Below, in pieces: positions 26,539-34,998 of a stretch of 64,000 nucleotides of DNA. Each line of letters starts with the position of its first letter. The first letter of the stretch is position 1. Made by a program: the position numbers and the translations under genes. The DNA is taken from contig CAVQSV010000018.1 of assembly GCA_963716095.1 (NCBI GenBank), positions 310,001 through 374,000 of the forward strand, given 5' to 3'. The stretch is from Sva-07 sp963716095 (lineage in GTDB: Bacteria; Actinomycetota; Acidimicrobiia; Acidimicrobiales; Ilumatobacteraceae). The notes under the pieces were generated by a model. That model was not told where the DNA came from. It made no database searches and was given only the letters and a program-made list of their open reading frames with translations.

Positions 26539-27963
26539 ATGATGGGAACCATGATCGTTGTGGAGGATCCGCCGACGCCGGAGACCTCTGACGCATCTGC
26601 TGCGGGCGGGTTCTTCTGGTTTCCGGCCGACGATGCCGCTGGGTTCGACCCGGTGACCGATGTCGGGATCGGCAACGGCGGCCACGTCGATGCCGACTGG
26701 ATGACTGCGGTGGTCGAGCACTGCGCGCAGGGTCTTGCACTGCTCGAACGCATCGACCCGTCCGGCTTCGACGCTGCCACCACTACCGCCTGGGCGAAAG
26801 GCGTCGAGCAACTCCGCCGACAGGCCGCCGCGGCCGGTATCGCTGTCACCGACCATCTCGACACCGCCAAACCGTTCGAAGACCTCGGGTTCTTCACCGC
26901 AAAGCAGTGGATGACCCACCACCTCCAGCTCTCCGGTGCCGAGGCCTACGGACGGGTACAAGAAGCCCGGCTCCGACAAGCGGTCGGAGTGTGGAACAAC
27001 GCGCTGGGGGGCGGCCAGGTCGGTGTTGCCCAGACCCGATTGATGGCGCGCATCGCAGCCAACCCACGAATCGACCCAGATGTCCTCACCGCCGGGGTGT
27101 GGAACCTGATGGCCGACGCGATGGACCTCCCGTTCATCGAGTTCGAACGCCGAGCACTCACGTGGGAAGCGTTGGCCGACCCCATCGGGGCAGCGGACAA
27201 GGCCGAACGGGCCCGCACACGCCGCAACGCCATGATGCATCAGAACACCGACGGCGGTTGGGAGCTGAACGCCAGCTTCGACGACGTCGGCGGTCCCGAG
27301 TTCCTCGAGGTCTTCTCGCACTACGTCGACCGCGAGTTCAACCACGACTGGAACCGGGCCGTCGCCGAGCACGGTGCCGACAACGCCGACATCACCACCC
27401 TGGCCCGCACCGAGACACAGCGACGATCCGACGCCCTGCTCGAGATGGCCCGAGCCGCAGCAGCGTGCCCACCCGACCGAGCTCGACCACTCCCCACCGT
27501 CAACTTCCTCCTCGACGCCACCACGGCGGCAGCCGCAGCCGATGGGCAGCCCCTCGACCCCGCCGACTACCGCGACGTCACCGCTCGCACCGACCGCGGG
27601 CATCGCGTCGATCCGAACGCCATCATCGGTGTCTCACTGTGGGCGCTCATCCGACGTGTCGTCACCGACTCCAAGAGCGTGGTCATCGAGATGGGTCGTA
27701 CCCAACGGCTGTTCACCGGCGCCGCCCGTGAAGCAGTGATGCTGCTCGAAGCAACCTGCATCTGGCCCGGCTGCGACCACCCCCACAGCACCTGCCACGC
27801 CGACCACACGACCAGTTGGACCCAGCGGGGACCCACCGACCCCGACAACGGCGCACCACTCTGCGCCCGCCACAACTACCTCAAAGAACTCGGCTTCGTC
27901 ATCTCCCGAGACGACGACGGCAACTGGCACATCACCGCACCCGACGGCACCCAGATCTGCTGA
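26539..27963 (+). CDS. DUF222 / 13E12-repeat family HNH endonuclease-like protein
   Basis: 474 residues: a long helical DUF222 domain and a C-terminal HNH module. The HNH reads CIWPGCDHPHSTCHADHTTS, then NGAPLCARHN, giving the zinc cysteines and the catalytic His. Such proteins are multicopy and almost confined to actinobacteria (REP13E12 in Mycobacterium); their role is unsettled, with mobile-element links proposed. Several in-frame ATGs (26539, 26542, 26551) could start it. It stands alone, without obvious terminal repeats. Confidence 0.9.
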   Translation: MMGTMIVVEDPPTPETSDASAAGGFFWFPADDAAGFDPVTDVGIGNGGHVDADWMTAVVEHCAQGLALLERIDPSGFDAATTTAWAKGVEQLRRQAAAAGIAVTDHLDTAKPFEDLGFFTAKQWMTHHLQLSGAEAYGRVQEARLRQAVGVWNNALGGGQVGVAQTRLMARIAANPRIDPDVLTAGVWNLMADAMDLPFIEFERRALTWEALADPIGAADKAERARTRRNAMMHQNTDGGWELNASFDDVGGPEFLEVFSHYVDREFNHDWNRAVAEHGADNADITTLARTETQRRSDALLEMARAAAACPPDRARPLPTVNFLLDATTAAAAADGQPLDPADYRDVTARTDRGHRVDPNAIIGVSLWALIRRVVTDSKSVVIEMGRTQRLFTGAAREAVMLLEATCIWPGCDHPHSTCHADHTTSWTQRGPTDPDNGAPLCARHNYLKELGFVISRDDDGNWHITAPDGTQIC

Positions 27964-27981
27964 GCCGCGGCCGCCGAGCGA

Positions 27982-28929
27982 TCAGGTGGTCGACTCGCCG
28001 CCCGAGCGTCTGCCGACGTCGCGGCCCGGCTCGTCGTCGAGTTCGTCGTCGAGTTCGTCGTCGAGTTCTTCGGCGTGCGTGTCGATCTCTCGATCTGCCA
28101 CGCCATCGAGTTCGTCATCGTCCGGGGGCGGACCGATCACCGGCTCGGCGATCGGATGGCGGCGCATCCACGCCAGCAACACCACGCCACCAACGACGGC
28201 GACGGCGGCAACCCACTGGTTGAGACGCAGCCCGGCGAACTCGTCGGCGCGGTCGATGCGCAGCCCCTCGACCCAGAACCGTCCGATGCCGTAGCCGATG
28301 ATGTACATCACGAACAGCTGGCCCGGCGCCGGCCGGAACTTCTTGTCGATCCAGAGCAGCAGCAGGCACAACCCGAGGCTCCACAGCGACTCGTACAGGA
28401 ACGTCGGATGGAACGTGGTGCCGATCTCGTAGATCGCCGGGGGGTTGTCGATCTCGAGCGCCCACGGCAGGTCGGTCGGGCGGCCGTAGAGCTCCTGGTT
28501 GAAGTAGTTGCCCCAGCGACCGATCGCCTGGGCGAGCGGGATCGCCGGTGCTGCACACGTCGCGGCAGCGGCAAGCGGAATCCCTCGCTTCTTCGTGAAG
28601 TACAACCCGACCGGAATGCCGAACAGGAGGCCACCGGGGATTCCGAGGCCGCCCTTCCAGATCTGCGGGATCCGGCCGAGGTCGTCGGCGAACAGATCCC
28701 AGTCGGTGGCGACGTGATAGAGCCGCGCGCCGATGACACCGGCGAGCACCGCCCAGATCGCGATCGAGCTCGCGTCGTCGCGGGTGCCGATCTCCCGCTC
28801 TTCGAGACGACGCCCGAACAGCCAGACCGCAGCGACCACGCCGAGCGCGATCATCAACCCGTAGAGGTTCAAACTGAACGGCCCGATGTCGATCGAGTTG
28901 AACGACGGGCTCGGGATGGAGGCGATCAT
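27982..28929 (-). CDS. lgt: Prolipoprotein diacylglyceryl transferase
   Basis: Membrane enzyme that adds diacylglycerol from phosphatidylglycerol to the lipobox Cys of prolipoproteins. 315 residues, seven membrane helices. The Lgt signature GRWGNYFNQELYGRPTDLPW is intact, and GARLYHVATDWD and the late GYGIGRFWVEGLRID carry the other conserved Arg/His residues. An acidic cytoplasmic tail (ELDD repeated three times) follows the last helix. The ATG overlaps the stop of the upstream hydrolase gene by one base. At least two lipoproteins (55220 and 58097) in the window would be clients. Confidence 0.95.
   Translation of the reverse strand: MIASIPSPSFNSIDIGPFSLNLYGLMIALGVVAAVWLFGRRLEEREIGTRDDASSIAIWAVLAGVIGARLYHVATDWDLFADDLGRIPQIWKGGLGIPGGLLFGIPVGLYFTKKRGIPLAAAATCAAPAIPLAQAIGRWGNYFNQELYGRPTDLPWALEIDNPPAIYEIGTTFHPTFLYESLWSLGLCLLLLWIDKKFRPAPGQLFVMYIIGYGIGRFWVEGLRIDRADEFAGLRLNQWVAAVAVVGGVVLLAWMRRHPIAEPVIGPPPDDDELDGVADREIDTHAEELDDELDDELDDEPGRDVGRRSGGESTT
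28032..28068 (+). repeat. 12-nt tandem repeat within lgt
   Basis: About three units of GAGTTCGTCGTC encode the repeated ELDD of the acidic Lgt tail. Length variation between strains would change only tail length. Confidence 0.7.
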
Positions 28930-29693
28930 CAGCCGCCGGTGACCCGAGTGACGAACTCACCGACTCGCCGTTCGATGTCTGCTGCGTCGTAGTCCTGAGT
29001 GGCCACGTGGTAGCTGCGCTCGAGCCACACATGCTCGACGTCTCCGCCGTAGTTGACGGCGAGGTGCTCGGAGTTGGCGGGCTCGACCACGTGGTCCTGG
29101 CGCGACGTGATCAGCAGCAGCGGCATGGTCAACTCACCGTATCGATCGGTCATCGGCGCAAGGCCGTCGCGCATGAACGACAGCAGGGGCCGCAGCGGTG
29201 CACCGTCGTACGAACTCTCCTGGACATCAGGATCGGCGATGTCGCCACCGATGGCCGGGGCGATCTCGGTGCCGTCGTCGACCATTTCCTGGATCATGTC
29301 GAGCACCGGAGCAGCCTGCGGCGTCGTCGCCGGGTTGATCGCAACGAGACCGATCACGCTCGGCAGCTCGAACCCGGACCACAGCGTGAGCGCTCCCCCC
29401 ATGCTGAGCCCGACGACGACGATCTCGTCGACGCGATCGGCGAGCCGCCCGTGTGCGGCTCGGACCTCGGCGGTCCAGTCGCTCCAACCGGTCGTGACCA
29501 TGTCGTCGATGGTGGTGCCGTGGCCGGGCAGCCGCGGCATCTCGACGTGATGGCCGAGCGCAGCCATCGCTTCGGCGATCCCCCGCATGGACGACGGATT
29601 TCCAGTGAAACCGTGGATCACGAGCACCCCGACGCCGGTGGAACCCACATGAGACATCGGCTCGGCTTCGGGCAGGACGGCTGGGGCGGTCAT
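28929..29693 (-). CDS. Alpha/beta hydrolase (monoacylglycerol lipase / carboxylesterase-like)
   Basis: 254 residues. VGVLVIHGFTGNPSSMRGIA contains the oxyanion HGF, PRLPGHGTT follows, and the nucleophile elbow is VVGLSMGGALTLW. The acid Asp lies in LLITSRQDHVVEP and the His in LERSYHVATQDYD. The pattern matches carboxylesterase Est30 and bacterial monoacylglycerol lipases. It lies between a ferredoxin gene (9 nt upstream) and lgt (1-nt overlap), so it may serve lipid turnover; the substrate is unproven. Confidence 0.88.
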   Translation of the reverse strand: MTAPAVLPEAEPMSHVGSTGVGVLVIHGFTGNPSSMRGIAEAMAALGHHVEMPRLPGHGTTIDDMVTTGWSDWTAEVRAAHGRLADRVDEIVVVGLSMGGALTLWSGFELPSVIGLVAINPATTPQAAPVLDMIQEMVDDGTEIAPAIGGDIADPDVQESSYDGAPLRPLLSFMRDGLAPMTDRYGELTMPLLLITSRQDHVVEPANSEHLAVNYGGDVEHVWLERSYHVATQDYDAADIERRVGEFVTRVTGG

Positions 29694-29702
29694 GCCGCAA
29701 AG

Positions 29703-30014
29703 CTACCGGTACGGGTCGTCGGGCCCGTTGGGCTCATCCCACCAGTCGTCGGGGACCGTCGTGGCCCGCCAGTCGGGATCGGGGTAGATGCAGTCGACCG
29801 GGCAGGCCGGCAGGCACTTGTCGCAACCGCTGCACAGCTCGGGCACGATGATCACATCCGCACCGTGATTGAAGATCGCCCCGAAGTGCGGCGGGCAGTG
29901 ACGAAGGCACGCGTCGCAGTTGATGCACTCGGACATCTCGATGCGCAGCGGCGCGTTCTGCCACTTGTCGTTGCGGGTCCGTGAGGCGATGCGATCGTCG
30001 CGGGTGGCGGCCAT
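29703..30014 (-). CDS. Two-cluster 4Fe-4S ferredoxin
   Basis: 103 residues. Two CxxCxxCxxxCP sets (CINCDACLRHCP and CSGCDKCLPACP) bind two 4Fe-4S clusters. An N-terminal extension of about 28 residues precedes them. Its electron partner is not encoded nearby. TACCGT lies 8 nt before the ATG (30023-30028). It is the first gene of a three-gene unit with the hydrolase and lgt. Confidence 0.92.
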   Translation of the reverse strand: MAATRDDRIASRTRNDKWQNAPLRIEMSECINCDACLRHCPPHFGAIFNHGADVIIVPELCSGCDKCLPACPVDCIYPDPDWRATTVPDDWWDEPNGPDDPYR

Positions 30015-30062
30015 CGCGGCTCACGGTAGTTGGGCACCGGCGGTGCGGGTCGACCGGACCGT

Positions 30063-30080
30063 CTTGACCAGCGGGTCAAG
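30063..30080. promoter_or_regulatory. Candidate TetR operator
   Basis: CTTGACC and GGTCAAG, separated by AGCG, form a perfect inverted repeat 20 nt before the tetR GTG. TTGACC within it could be the -35 box, so binding would block the promoter. Confidence 0.5.
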
Positions 30081-30100
30081 TTTCGGTTGGACTGTCGGTC

Positions 30101-30739
30101 GTGACCACCGATCGCCTCGCCGCCGGGGCCGAGCGGCCCGACAGCGCCGAGGCGCGCCAGCACACCGAACACGGCCTCGAACGCAAGCAGCAACTGCTCG
30201 ATGCCGCCGGCGAGCTGTTCGCCGCCCGGGGGTACTCGGCAACCCGTATCGCCGACATCTGCCAGGCAGCGGGCGTGGCGAAGGGCCTCTTCTACTGGTA
30301 CTTCCCCACCAAGGGCGAGCTGTTCGCCGAACTGGTCCGCACGATGCGCCTCAACCTGCGGCGCGCCCAAGGAACCGCAATGGAGCCGAGCGCCGACGCG
30401 GTCACCCAGATCGCCGACGGCGCCGAGGCCAGCGTTCGCTTCATGGCCGACCACGCCGCCTACTTCGCGCTGCTCGACGTCGAACGCACCGATCCCGAAG
30501 TCGCCGATGTGCTCGCCGAAGGCGCCGGCGTCTACCTCGACGACGTGCGGCGGTTGGTCGAAGCCGGCCAACGCGCAGGTGCCATTGCCGACGCCCCTGC
30601 CGACCTCGTTGCGGTCGGAGTGCTCGGAACCGTGTCGTCGTTCTCGAACTCGTACCGCAACGGACGGCTCGGCGACGACATCACCGTCGACGACCTCGCG
30701 GTCTTCGTGCGGCGCTGGGTGGTCAACGCACTGCGCTGA
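30101..30739 (+). CDS. TetR family transcriptional regulator
   Basis: 212 residues. The HTH is LLDAAGELFAARGYSATRIA followed by DICQAAGVAKGLFYWYFPTK, residues about 30-75. The C-terminal domain (MADHAAYFALLDVER, VGVLGTVSSFSNSYR) is that of the fatty-acid/acyl-CoA-type TetR group, but this is a loose likeness. A perfect palindrome sits in front of the gene. It is divergent from the ferredoxin operon, a possible target. The GTG start is chosen for its position after the operator. Confidence 0.9.
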   Translation: MTTDRLAAGAERPDSAEARQHTEHGLERKQQLLDAAGELFAARGYSATRIADICQAAGVAKGLFYWYFPTKGELFAELVRTMRLNLRRAQGTAMEPSADAVTQIADGAEASVRFMADHAAYFALLDVERTDPEVADVLAEGAGVYLDDVRRLVEAGQRAGAIADAPADLVAVGVLGTVSSFSNSYRNGRLGDDITVDDLAVFVRRWVVNALR

Positions 30740-32473
30740 TCAGGTGGGATGTGTCTCGAGCTCGGGATATCGAGCCACGAGCACCTGAGAGAACGCCTCG
30801 ACGAGCTCCGGATCGAACTGCGTGCCCGCGCCCGAGACGACGAACCGGAACGCTTCTCCGCGGGTCCACTCCCGCTTGTACACCCGCCGAGTGGCAAGCG
30901 AGTCGAAGACGTCGGCGATCGCCACGATGCGGCCCGACAACGGGATCGATGTTCCCTCGAGTCCGTTCGGGTACCCGGAACCGTCCCACCACTCGTGGTG
31001 CGACCACGCTGCCTCGGCGGCCAATGTGAACAATTCGGTCGACACACCGGACAGCAGCCGACGACCGAACACCGTGTGTTGCTTGATCTCGTCGTACTCC
31101 TGCACCGTGAGCGGGCCGGGCTTCAACAGCAGGCGGTCGTTGACGGCAACCTTGCCGATGTCGTGCAGCCGGGCGGCCAGACGCAGTCGTTCGCACCACT
31201 CCGGCTGCTGGCCGATCGCATGGCCGATCTCGGCCGCGAGGTCGGCCACGCCGTCGGTGTGACGGGTGGTGTTGCCGCCGCGCACCTCGGCGAGTGCGGC
31301 GAGGCGCTCGTAGGCCTCGAGGTGGTAGGCGTCGACGTCGGTGTGCTCGGCTGCGTACCCCTCGACCAGGCTGGACGTGGTCAGCCGAGTGACCTGCCCG
31401 AGCAGCCTGGCGTTCTCGTTGTCGTGGGCGACGCGCATGGTTCGCACCCGCAGATCGGCGGCGTCGGTGGCCACTTCACGGTGCAGTGCGAAGTGCCGCT
31501 CGCGCTGTTCGAGCGCTTCGGACAGCCTCCCGGCCTGCTTGTACGCCGTGGCCAGCAGATCGTGGAGTTCCAACTCGAGTTCGCGCTGATCGGTGCGGTC
31601 AGCGAGATCGAGCGCTGCAAGCAGCGAGGCGATCGACTCGTCGAGCCGACCGCTGCGAAGCGCAACCCGGCCTTCCGACAACATCACACCCAGCTGCTCG
31701 GTGAGCAACAACTCGTCGCCGTCTTGAGCCCGGATGGTCCAACTGGACCGAGCCTGCTTGAAGCAGCCGTCGGCAGCCGTCAGATCACCGAGGCCGGCAT
31801 GTGCTTCGGCGAGGTCGGCCATCAGACTGCCGACCAAGTGCGGCGCCTCGGTCAGCGCCAGTGTCACCGCCCGGCTTCCGAGTTCGATGGCGGCCGCGTA
31901 CTCGCCGCGGCGACCGCGGAGCCGGGCGAGGTTGCCCAGCACCATCGCGTCGACGTCGGGGCGGCCGAGCGCCTCGTTGACCGCCAGGGCGGTCTCGTAG
32001 CACTCGATCGCTCGCTCGTAGTCGCCCATCGACTGGTGGATGGCCGCAACCGTGTGCAGGATTCGGCCCTCGTCGACGACGTGATCGGTCAACCGGTACA
32101 CCTCGAGCGCGCGCTGGCAGTTCTCGAGCGCCTCGGCGGAGTTGCTCGCCTGATAGTGCACCACACCGAGGAGGTGGAGCGACCACGCAACGGTGAGGCT
32201 GATCTCGTTCGGTTGCGCCAAGGCGATCGCCTCGCTGGCGAGCGCGAACGCATCCTCCGGACGCCCTTGCTGGTGGGCGATCGATGCGAGGTGGTACAGC
32301 GCCTGGGCCTCGAGCGACAGTTGACCGTGGGTGCGCGCCAGCACCCTCGCCTCGCGGGCCAGCCGGCTGGAGGCGTCGGCATCGCCGACACGCGAGCGTG
32401 CGGCGTCGTCGAGCAGCGCAGACACCTGTTGGAAGGCAGCCGTCTCGGCTCTGGCTGTGTCGTTCACTCGCAT
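30740..32473 (-). CDS. TPR-repeat protein with C-terminal HD-GYP phosphodiesterase domain
   Basis: 577 residues. Residues about 20-330 are helical TPR-like repeats (EALENCQRALEVYRLTD, DYERAIECYETALAVNEALG, GEYAAAIELGSRAVTLA). After a coiled-coil linker, residues about 390-565 form an HD-GYP domain with LRLAARLHDIGKVAVNDRLL, HTVFGRRLLSG, HHEWWDGSGYPNGL and IVAIADVFDSLATRRVYK. All metal ligands and the GYP triplet are present, so c-di-GMP hydrolysis is likely. The TPR half resembles the input module of bacterial diguanylate cyclases and probably binds a partner protein. Convergent with tetR. Confidence 0.9.
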   Translation of the reverse strand: MRVNDTARAETAAFQQVSALLDDAARSRVGDADASSRLAREARVLARTHGQLSLEAQALYHLASIAHQQGRPEDAFALASEAIALAQPNEISLTVAWSLHLLGVVHYQASNSAEALENCQRALEVYRLTDHVVDEGRILHTVAAIHQSMGDYERAIECYETALAVNEALGRPDVDAMVLGNLARLRGRRGEYAAAIELGSRAVTLALTEAPHLVGSLMADLAEAHAGLGDLTAADGCFKQARSSWTIRAQDGDELLLTEQLGVMLSEGRVALRSGRLDESIASLLAALDLADRTDQRELELELHDLLATAYKQAGRLSEALEQRERHFALHREVATDAADLRVRTMRVAHDNENARLLGQVTRLTTSSLVEGYAAEHTDVDAYHLEAYERLAALAEVRGGNTTRHTDGVADLAAEIGHAIGQQPEWCERLRLAARLHDIGKVAVNDRLLLKPGPLTVQEYDEIKQHTVFGRRLLSGVSTELFTLAAEAAWSHHEWWDGSGYPNGLEGTSIPLSGRIVAIADVFDSLATRRVYKREWTRGEAFRFVVSGAGTQFDPELVEAFSQVLVARYPELETHPT

Positions 32474-32601
32474 GTCCTCTCGACCCCGCCCACCGACTCC
32501 GGTCAGAGGGCGCCAGCCGAACGTACCCTTCCTCCTGCTGGTGGAGAAGGCTTCAGAAGAGATCTTGAACAACTCCACACCGGCAGGAAGCAACAACCAC
32601 T

Positions 32602-33516
32602 GTGCGTATCGTGGCCACCGCGATGCGAGGACATCAGGGCGCTCGGAGCGTCGAACGAGGGGCCATCTGGGCGTTCATGCCGGTACTGGCCATGCTGCCG
32701 TTCTCGCTGCTCGCCCTGTTCGTCATCTGGGTGCCGTTCGGCTGGCTGTTCGGCATCCGGTTCTGGTGGGTGCTCGCGGGCTTCGGCATCGCCGGGCTGG
32801 CGTTGTTCATCCGGCCGATTCAGGTGCTGGTGCTGACCCCACTCCTGCGAGCGCGGCGCCCGACCAACGAGGAATCCGAGGTCATCACGCCGCTGTGGGC
32901 CCAGATCGCCCAGGCCAACGATCTGCCCGCCGGCCGCTACGTGGTTCGCGTGCTGCCGACGGACGAACTGAACGCGTTCGCGTGTGGCGGCCATCTCGTG
33001 TTGGTGACGAGTTTCGCGGTCCACGAACTCACCGAGGCGCAACTTCAGGGGGTTCTCGCCCACGAGTTGAGCCACCACTTGGGGCTCCACACCGTCGCGA
33101 TCACGATCGGTCACTGGTTGTCGGCGCCGGTGGTGCTGCTGGCTCGTGTGGGCTTCTTCCTCGAGAACGTCGGCCATGCGGCAGCGGGAAGCTTCGGCAG
33201 GCAGTCGGCTGCGATCGCCGCGGTCGGATCGGTGGCCGCGGTCGTGATGCACGCGCTGTCGTGGGTGTTCACCGCGGCACTTCGTGGCAGCGATTCGTTG
33301 TCGAACCTGGTGGGGCACTCGTCAGAGTTCGAAGCCGACCGCCGGGCAGTGCGGATGGGGTTCGGCCGGGAGCTGGCGAGTGCCCTGCGCGAGCTGCTCG
33401 CCCACGGCACCGGTCGGCGGCCGGTCGGTTGGCGGGCGCGGCTCGCTGCGTCGCACCCGCCGGCGAGAACCCGCGTCGCCCGCATCGAAGCGTTGATGCG
33501 TCGCCCAGCACTGTGA
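32602..33516 (+). CDS. M48 family membrane metalloprotease (HtpX-like)
   Basis: 304 residues. Two N-terminal membrane helices (about 22-45 and 50-68) are followed by the zinc site VLAHELSHH (HExxH) and the third ligand Glu in EFEADRRAVRMG, as in HtpX/CAAX-type M48 proteases. Two more hydrophobic segments lie between them. It probably degrades damaged membrane proteins. The GTG start at 32602 is preceded by AGGAAG. The 128-nt gap to the divergent HD-GYP gene contains an inverted repeat, CTTCCTCC/GGTGGAGAAG, at about 32525-32547. Confidence 0.85.
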   Translation: MRIVATAMRGHQGARSVERGAIWAFMPVLAMLPFSLLALFVIWVPFGWLFGIRFWWVLAGFGIAGLALFIRPIQVLVLTPLLRARRPTNEESEVITPLWAQIAQANDLPAGRYVVRVLPTDELNAFACGGHLVLVTSFAVHELTEAQLQGVLAHELSHHLGLHTVAITIGHWLSAPVVLLARVGFFLENVGHAAAGSFGRQSAAIAAVGSVAAVVMHALSWVFTAALRGSDSLSNLVGHSSEFEADRRAVRMGFGRELASALRELLAHGTGRRPVGWRARLAASHPPARTRVARIEALMRRPAL

Positions 33517-33531
33517 GCCGGCAGGTCGCGT

Positions 33532-33996
33532 TCACGCGGTGATCGGGGCGACGATCGCGTCGAGCAACCCGATCAGATCCGTGGGTGCGAGTCCGATGTC
33601 CATCCCCCGCCTGCCTCCGCTGACGAACATCTCGTCGAACAGCTCCGCAGTCTCGTCGATCACCGTGCGCAACTGCCGGCGCTGGCCGACCGGGCTGATA
33701 CCACCGACGATGTAGCCCGACGAGCGTTCCGCATCTGCGGTGTCGCACATCGTTGCCTTCTTCGCTCCGACCGCGGCGGCCACACGCTTCATCGAGAGTT
33801 GACAGCTCACCGGCACGACCGTCACGACCATCTCGTCGTCGGCGACGACGACCAGCGTCTTGAAGACCTGATCGTGATCGAGCCCCAGGGCGTCGGCAGC
33901 CTCTCGCCCGAAGTCGCGAAGATCGTCGCCGCGGTCGTACTCGTGGATCGTGAAGGTGATCCCTGCGTGCTCGAGCGCCACGACTGCCGGTGTCAC
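33532..33996 (-). CDS. YbaK/EbsC-type Cys-tRNA(Pro) deacylase
   Basis: 154 residues, the standard length from the GTG at 33996, which starts MTPAVVALEHAGITFTIHEY. Family features are DHDQVFKTLVV with the catalytic Lys, VTVVPVSCQLSMKRVAAAVG, KKATMCDTADAERSSGYIVG and GGISPVGQRR. It hydrolyses mischarged Cys-tRNA(Pro) and is a proofreading factor. TACAGT lies 7 nt before this GTG, whereas a longer start at 34032 would overlap the promoter of the divergent thioesterase gene. Confidence 0.9.
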   Translation of the reverse strand: MTPAVVALEHAGITFTIHEYDRGDDLRDFGREAADALGLDHDQVFKTLVVVADDEMVVTVVPVSCQLSMKRVAAAVGAKKATMCDTADAERSSGYIVGGISPVGQRRQLRTVIDETAELFDEMFVSGGRRGMDIGLAPTDLIGLLDAIVAPITA

Positions 33997-34003
33997 GACT
34001 CCG

Positions 34004-34026
34004 ACTGTAGAGCGCGCTTGTAGGGT
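34004..34026. promoter_or_regulatory. Back-to-back leaderless promoters of ybaK-like and thioesterase genes
   Basis: The minus-strand -10 TACAGT (34004-34009) is 7 nt from the GTG at 33996. The plus-strand -10 TAGGGT (34021-34026) is 7 nt from the GTG at 34034. Only 11 nt separate the two hexamers, so the two polymerases would compete. Confidence 0.5.
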
Positions 34027-34033
34027 CGCCATC

Positions 34034-34480
34034 GTGCGCCTGTCCGTCGATCCGTCCACGTCGCCCGACGACTACGACTTCACCCACCGGATACGGGTGC
34101 GGTTCGTCGAGACCGATGCGATGGGCATCGTGCATCACAGCAACTATCTCGCGTACTTCGAGGAGACCCGCGTCGAGTACTTGCGTGCGATCGGGCATCC
34201 GTTCACCGAGTGGCGCGACGCCGGGCTCGAGTCGCCGGTGCTCGAATCATTCGTGCAGTACCGCCAACCGCTCGAGTTCGACGACGAGATCACGGTGCAC
34301 CTGCGCCTCGCCGAGGTGACCAGAGCAACGTTCCAGATGGCGTACCTGATCACCGTTGCCGACGACGACGATGTCGCGCGCCCGCGGGCGACCGGCGTCA
34401 CGGTGCACGGCTGCGTCACCACCGCCGGCCGCCCCACTCGGCTCCCCGCCTGGTTGATCGCCCTCGCCCCCGGCCGGTGA
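34034..34480 (+). CDS. Acyl-CoA thioesterase (4HBT / YbgC-like hotdog fold)
   Basis: 148 residues. The signature RVRFVETDAMGIVHHSNYLA then YFEETRVEYLR, with the catalytic Asp, is that of the 4-hydroxybenzoyl-CoA thioesterase family. It precedes DUF35 and thiolase genes on the same strand, suggesting a role in acyl-CoA or polyketide-like thioester turnover rather than the Tol-Pal context of YbgC. The start GTG 34034 is set by the TAGGGT box. Confidence 0.88.
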   Translation: MRLSVDPSTSPDDYDFTHRIRVRFVETDAMGIVHHSNYLAYFEETRVEYLRAIGHPFTEWRDAGLESPVLESFVQYRQPLEFDDEITVHLRLAEVTRATFQMAYLITVADDDDVARPRATGVTVHGCVTTAGRPTRLPAWLIALAPGR

Positions 34481-34570
34481 GCGATGAGCTTCGGCGACAC
34501 CCGTCGTCGAGCACACTCATCGGCGCGCTGGGGTCGTCGGCGCCGACGGTCGGTGGATACGTTCGCGGAG

Positions 34571-34984
34571 ATGGCAGACACCGCAACAGCGAGCCGCGTG
34601 CCGCTCGTCCACTACCTCGTGCTCGATGACGGCGATCCACACCTGGTCGCCAGCGAGTGCACCAACTGCGGCGCCCGGTTCTTCGACCGCCGCAACGCGT
34701 GTGCGTCGTGTTTCGGCACCGACTTCCGCCAGGCGCAGATCGCCACCGAGGGCGAGCTGCGCACCTTCACGATCGTGGCGTTCGCCGCTCCCGGCGTCGA
34801 GGTGCCGTTCGTGTCCGGGGTGATCGACTGCGACGGCACGAGTGTGCGCGGCAACCTCCGCAACGTCGAACCCGACGCCGACCATGTCCACACCGGGATG
34901 AAGGTGCGTCTCACCACGTACTCGCTCGGCACCGACGACCACGGCACCGAAGCCATCGGCTTCGCCTTCGAACCCGCAAGCTGA
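34571..34984 (+). CDS. DUF35 zinc-ribbon / OB-fold protein (thiolase partner)
   Basis: 137 residues. A rubredoxin-like zinc ribbon (ASECTNCGARFFDRRNACAS, then CFGTDF) precedes an OB-fold (ELRTFTIVAFAAPG, VPFVSGVIDCDG, MKVRLTTYSL). DUF35 proteins bind acyl-CoA and associate with thiolase-fold enzymes, for instance in archaeal HMG-CoA synthesis and in actinobacterial steroid side-chain aldolases. The thiolase gene follows after 14 nt, so they most likely form a complex. Confidence 0.9.
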   Translation: MADTATASRVPLVHYLVLDDGDPHLVASECTNCGARFFDRRNACASCFGTDFRQAQIATEGELRTFTIVAFAAPGVEVPFVSGVIDCDGTSVRGNLRNVEPDADHVHTGMKVRLTTYSLGTDDHGTEAIGFAFEPAS

Positions 34985-34998
34985 GAACGGAGCACACC

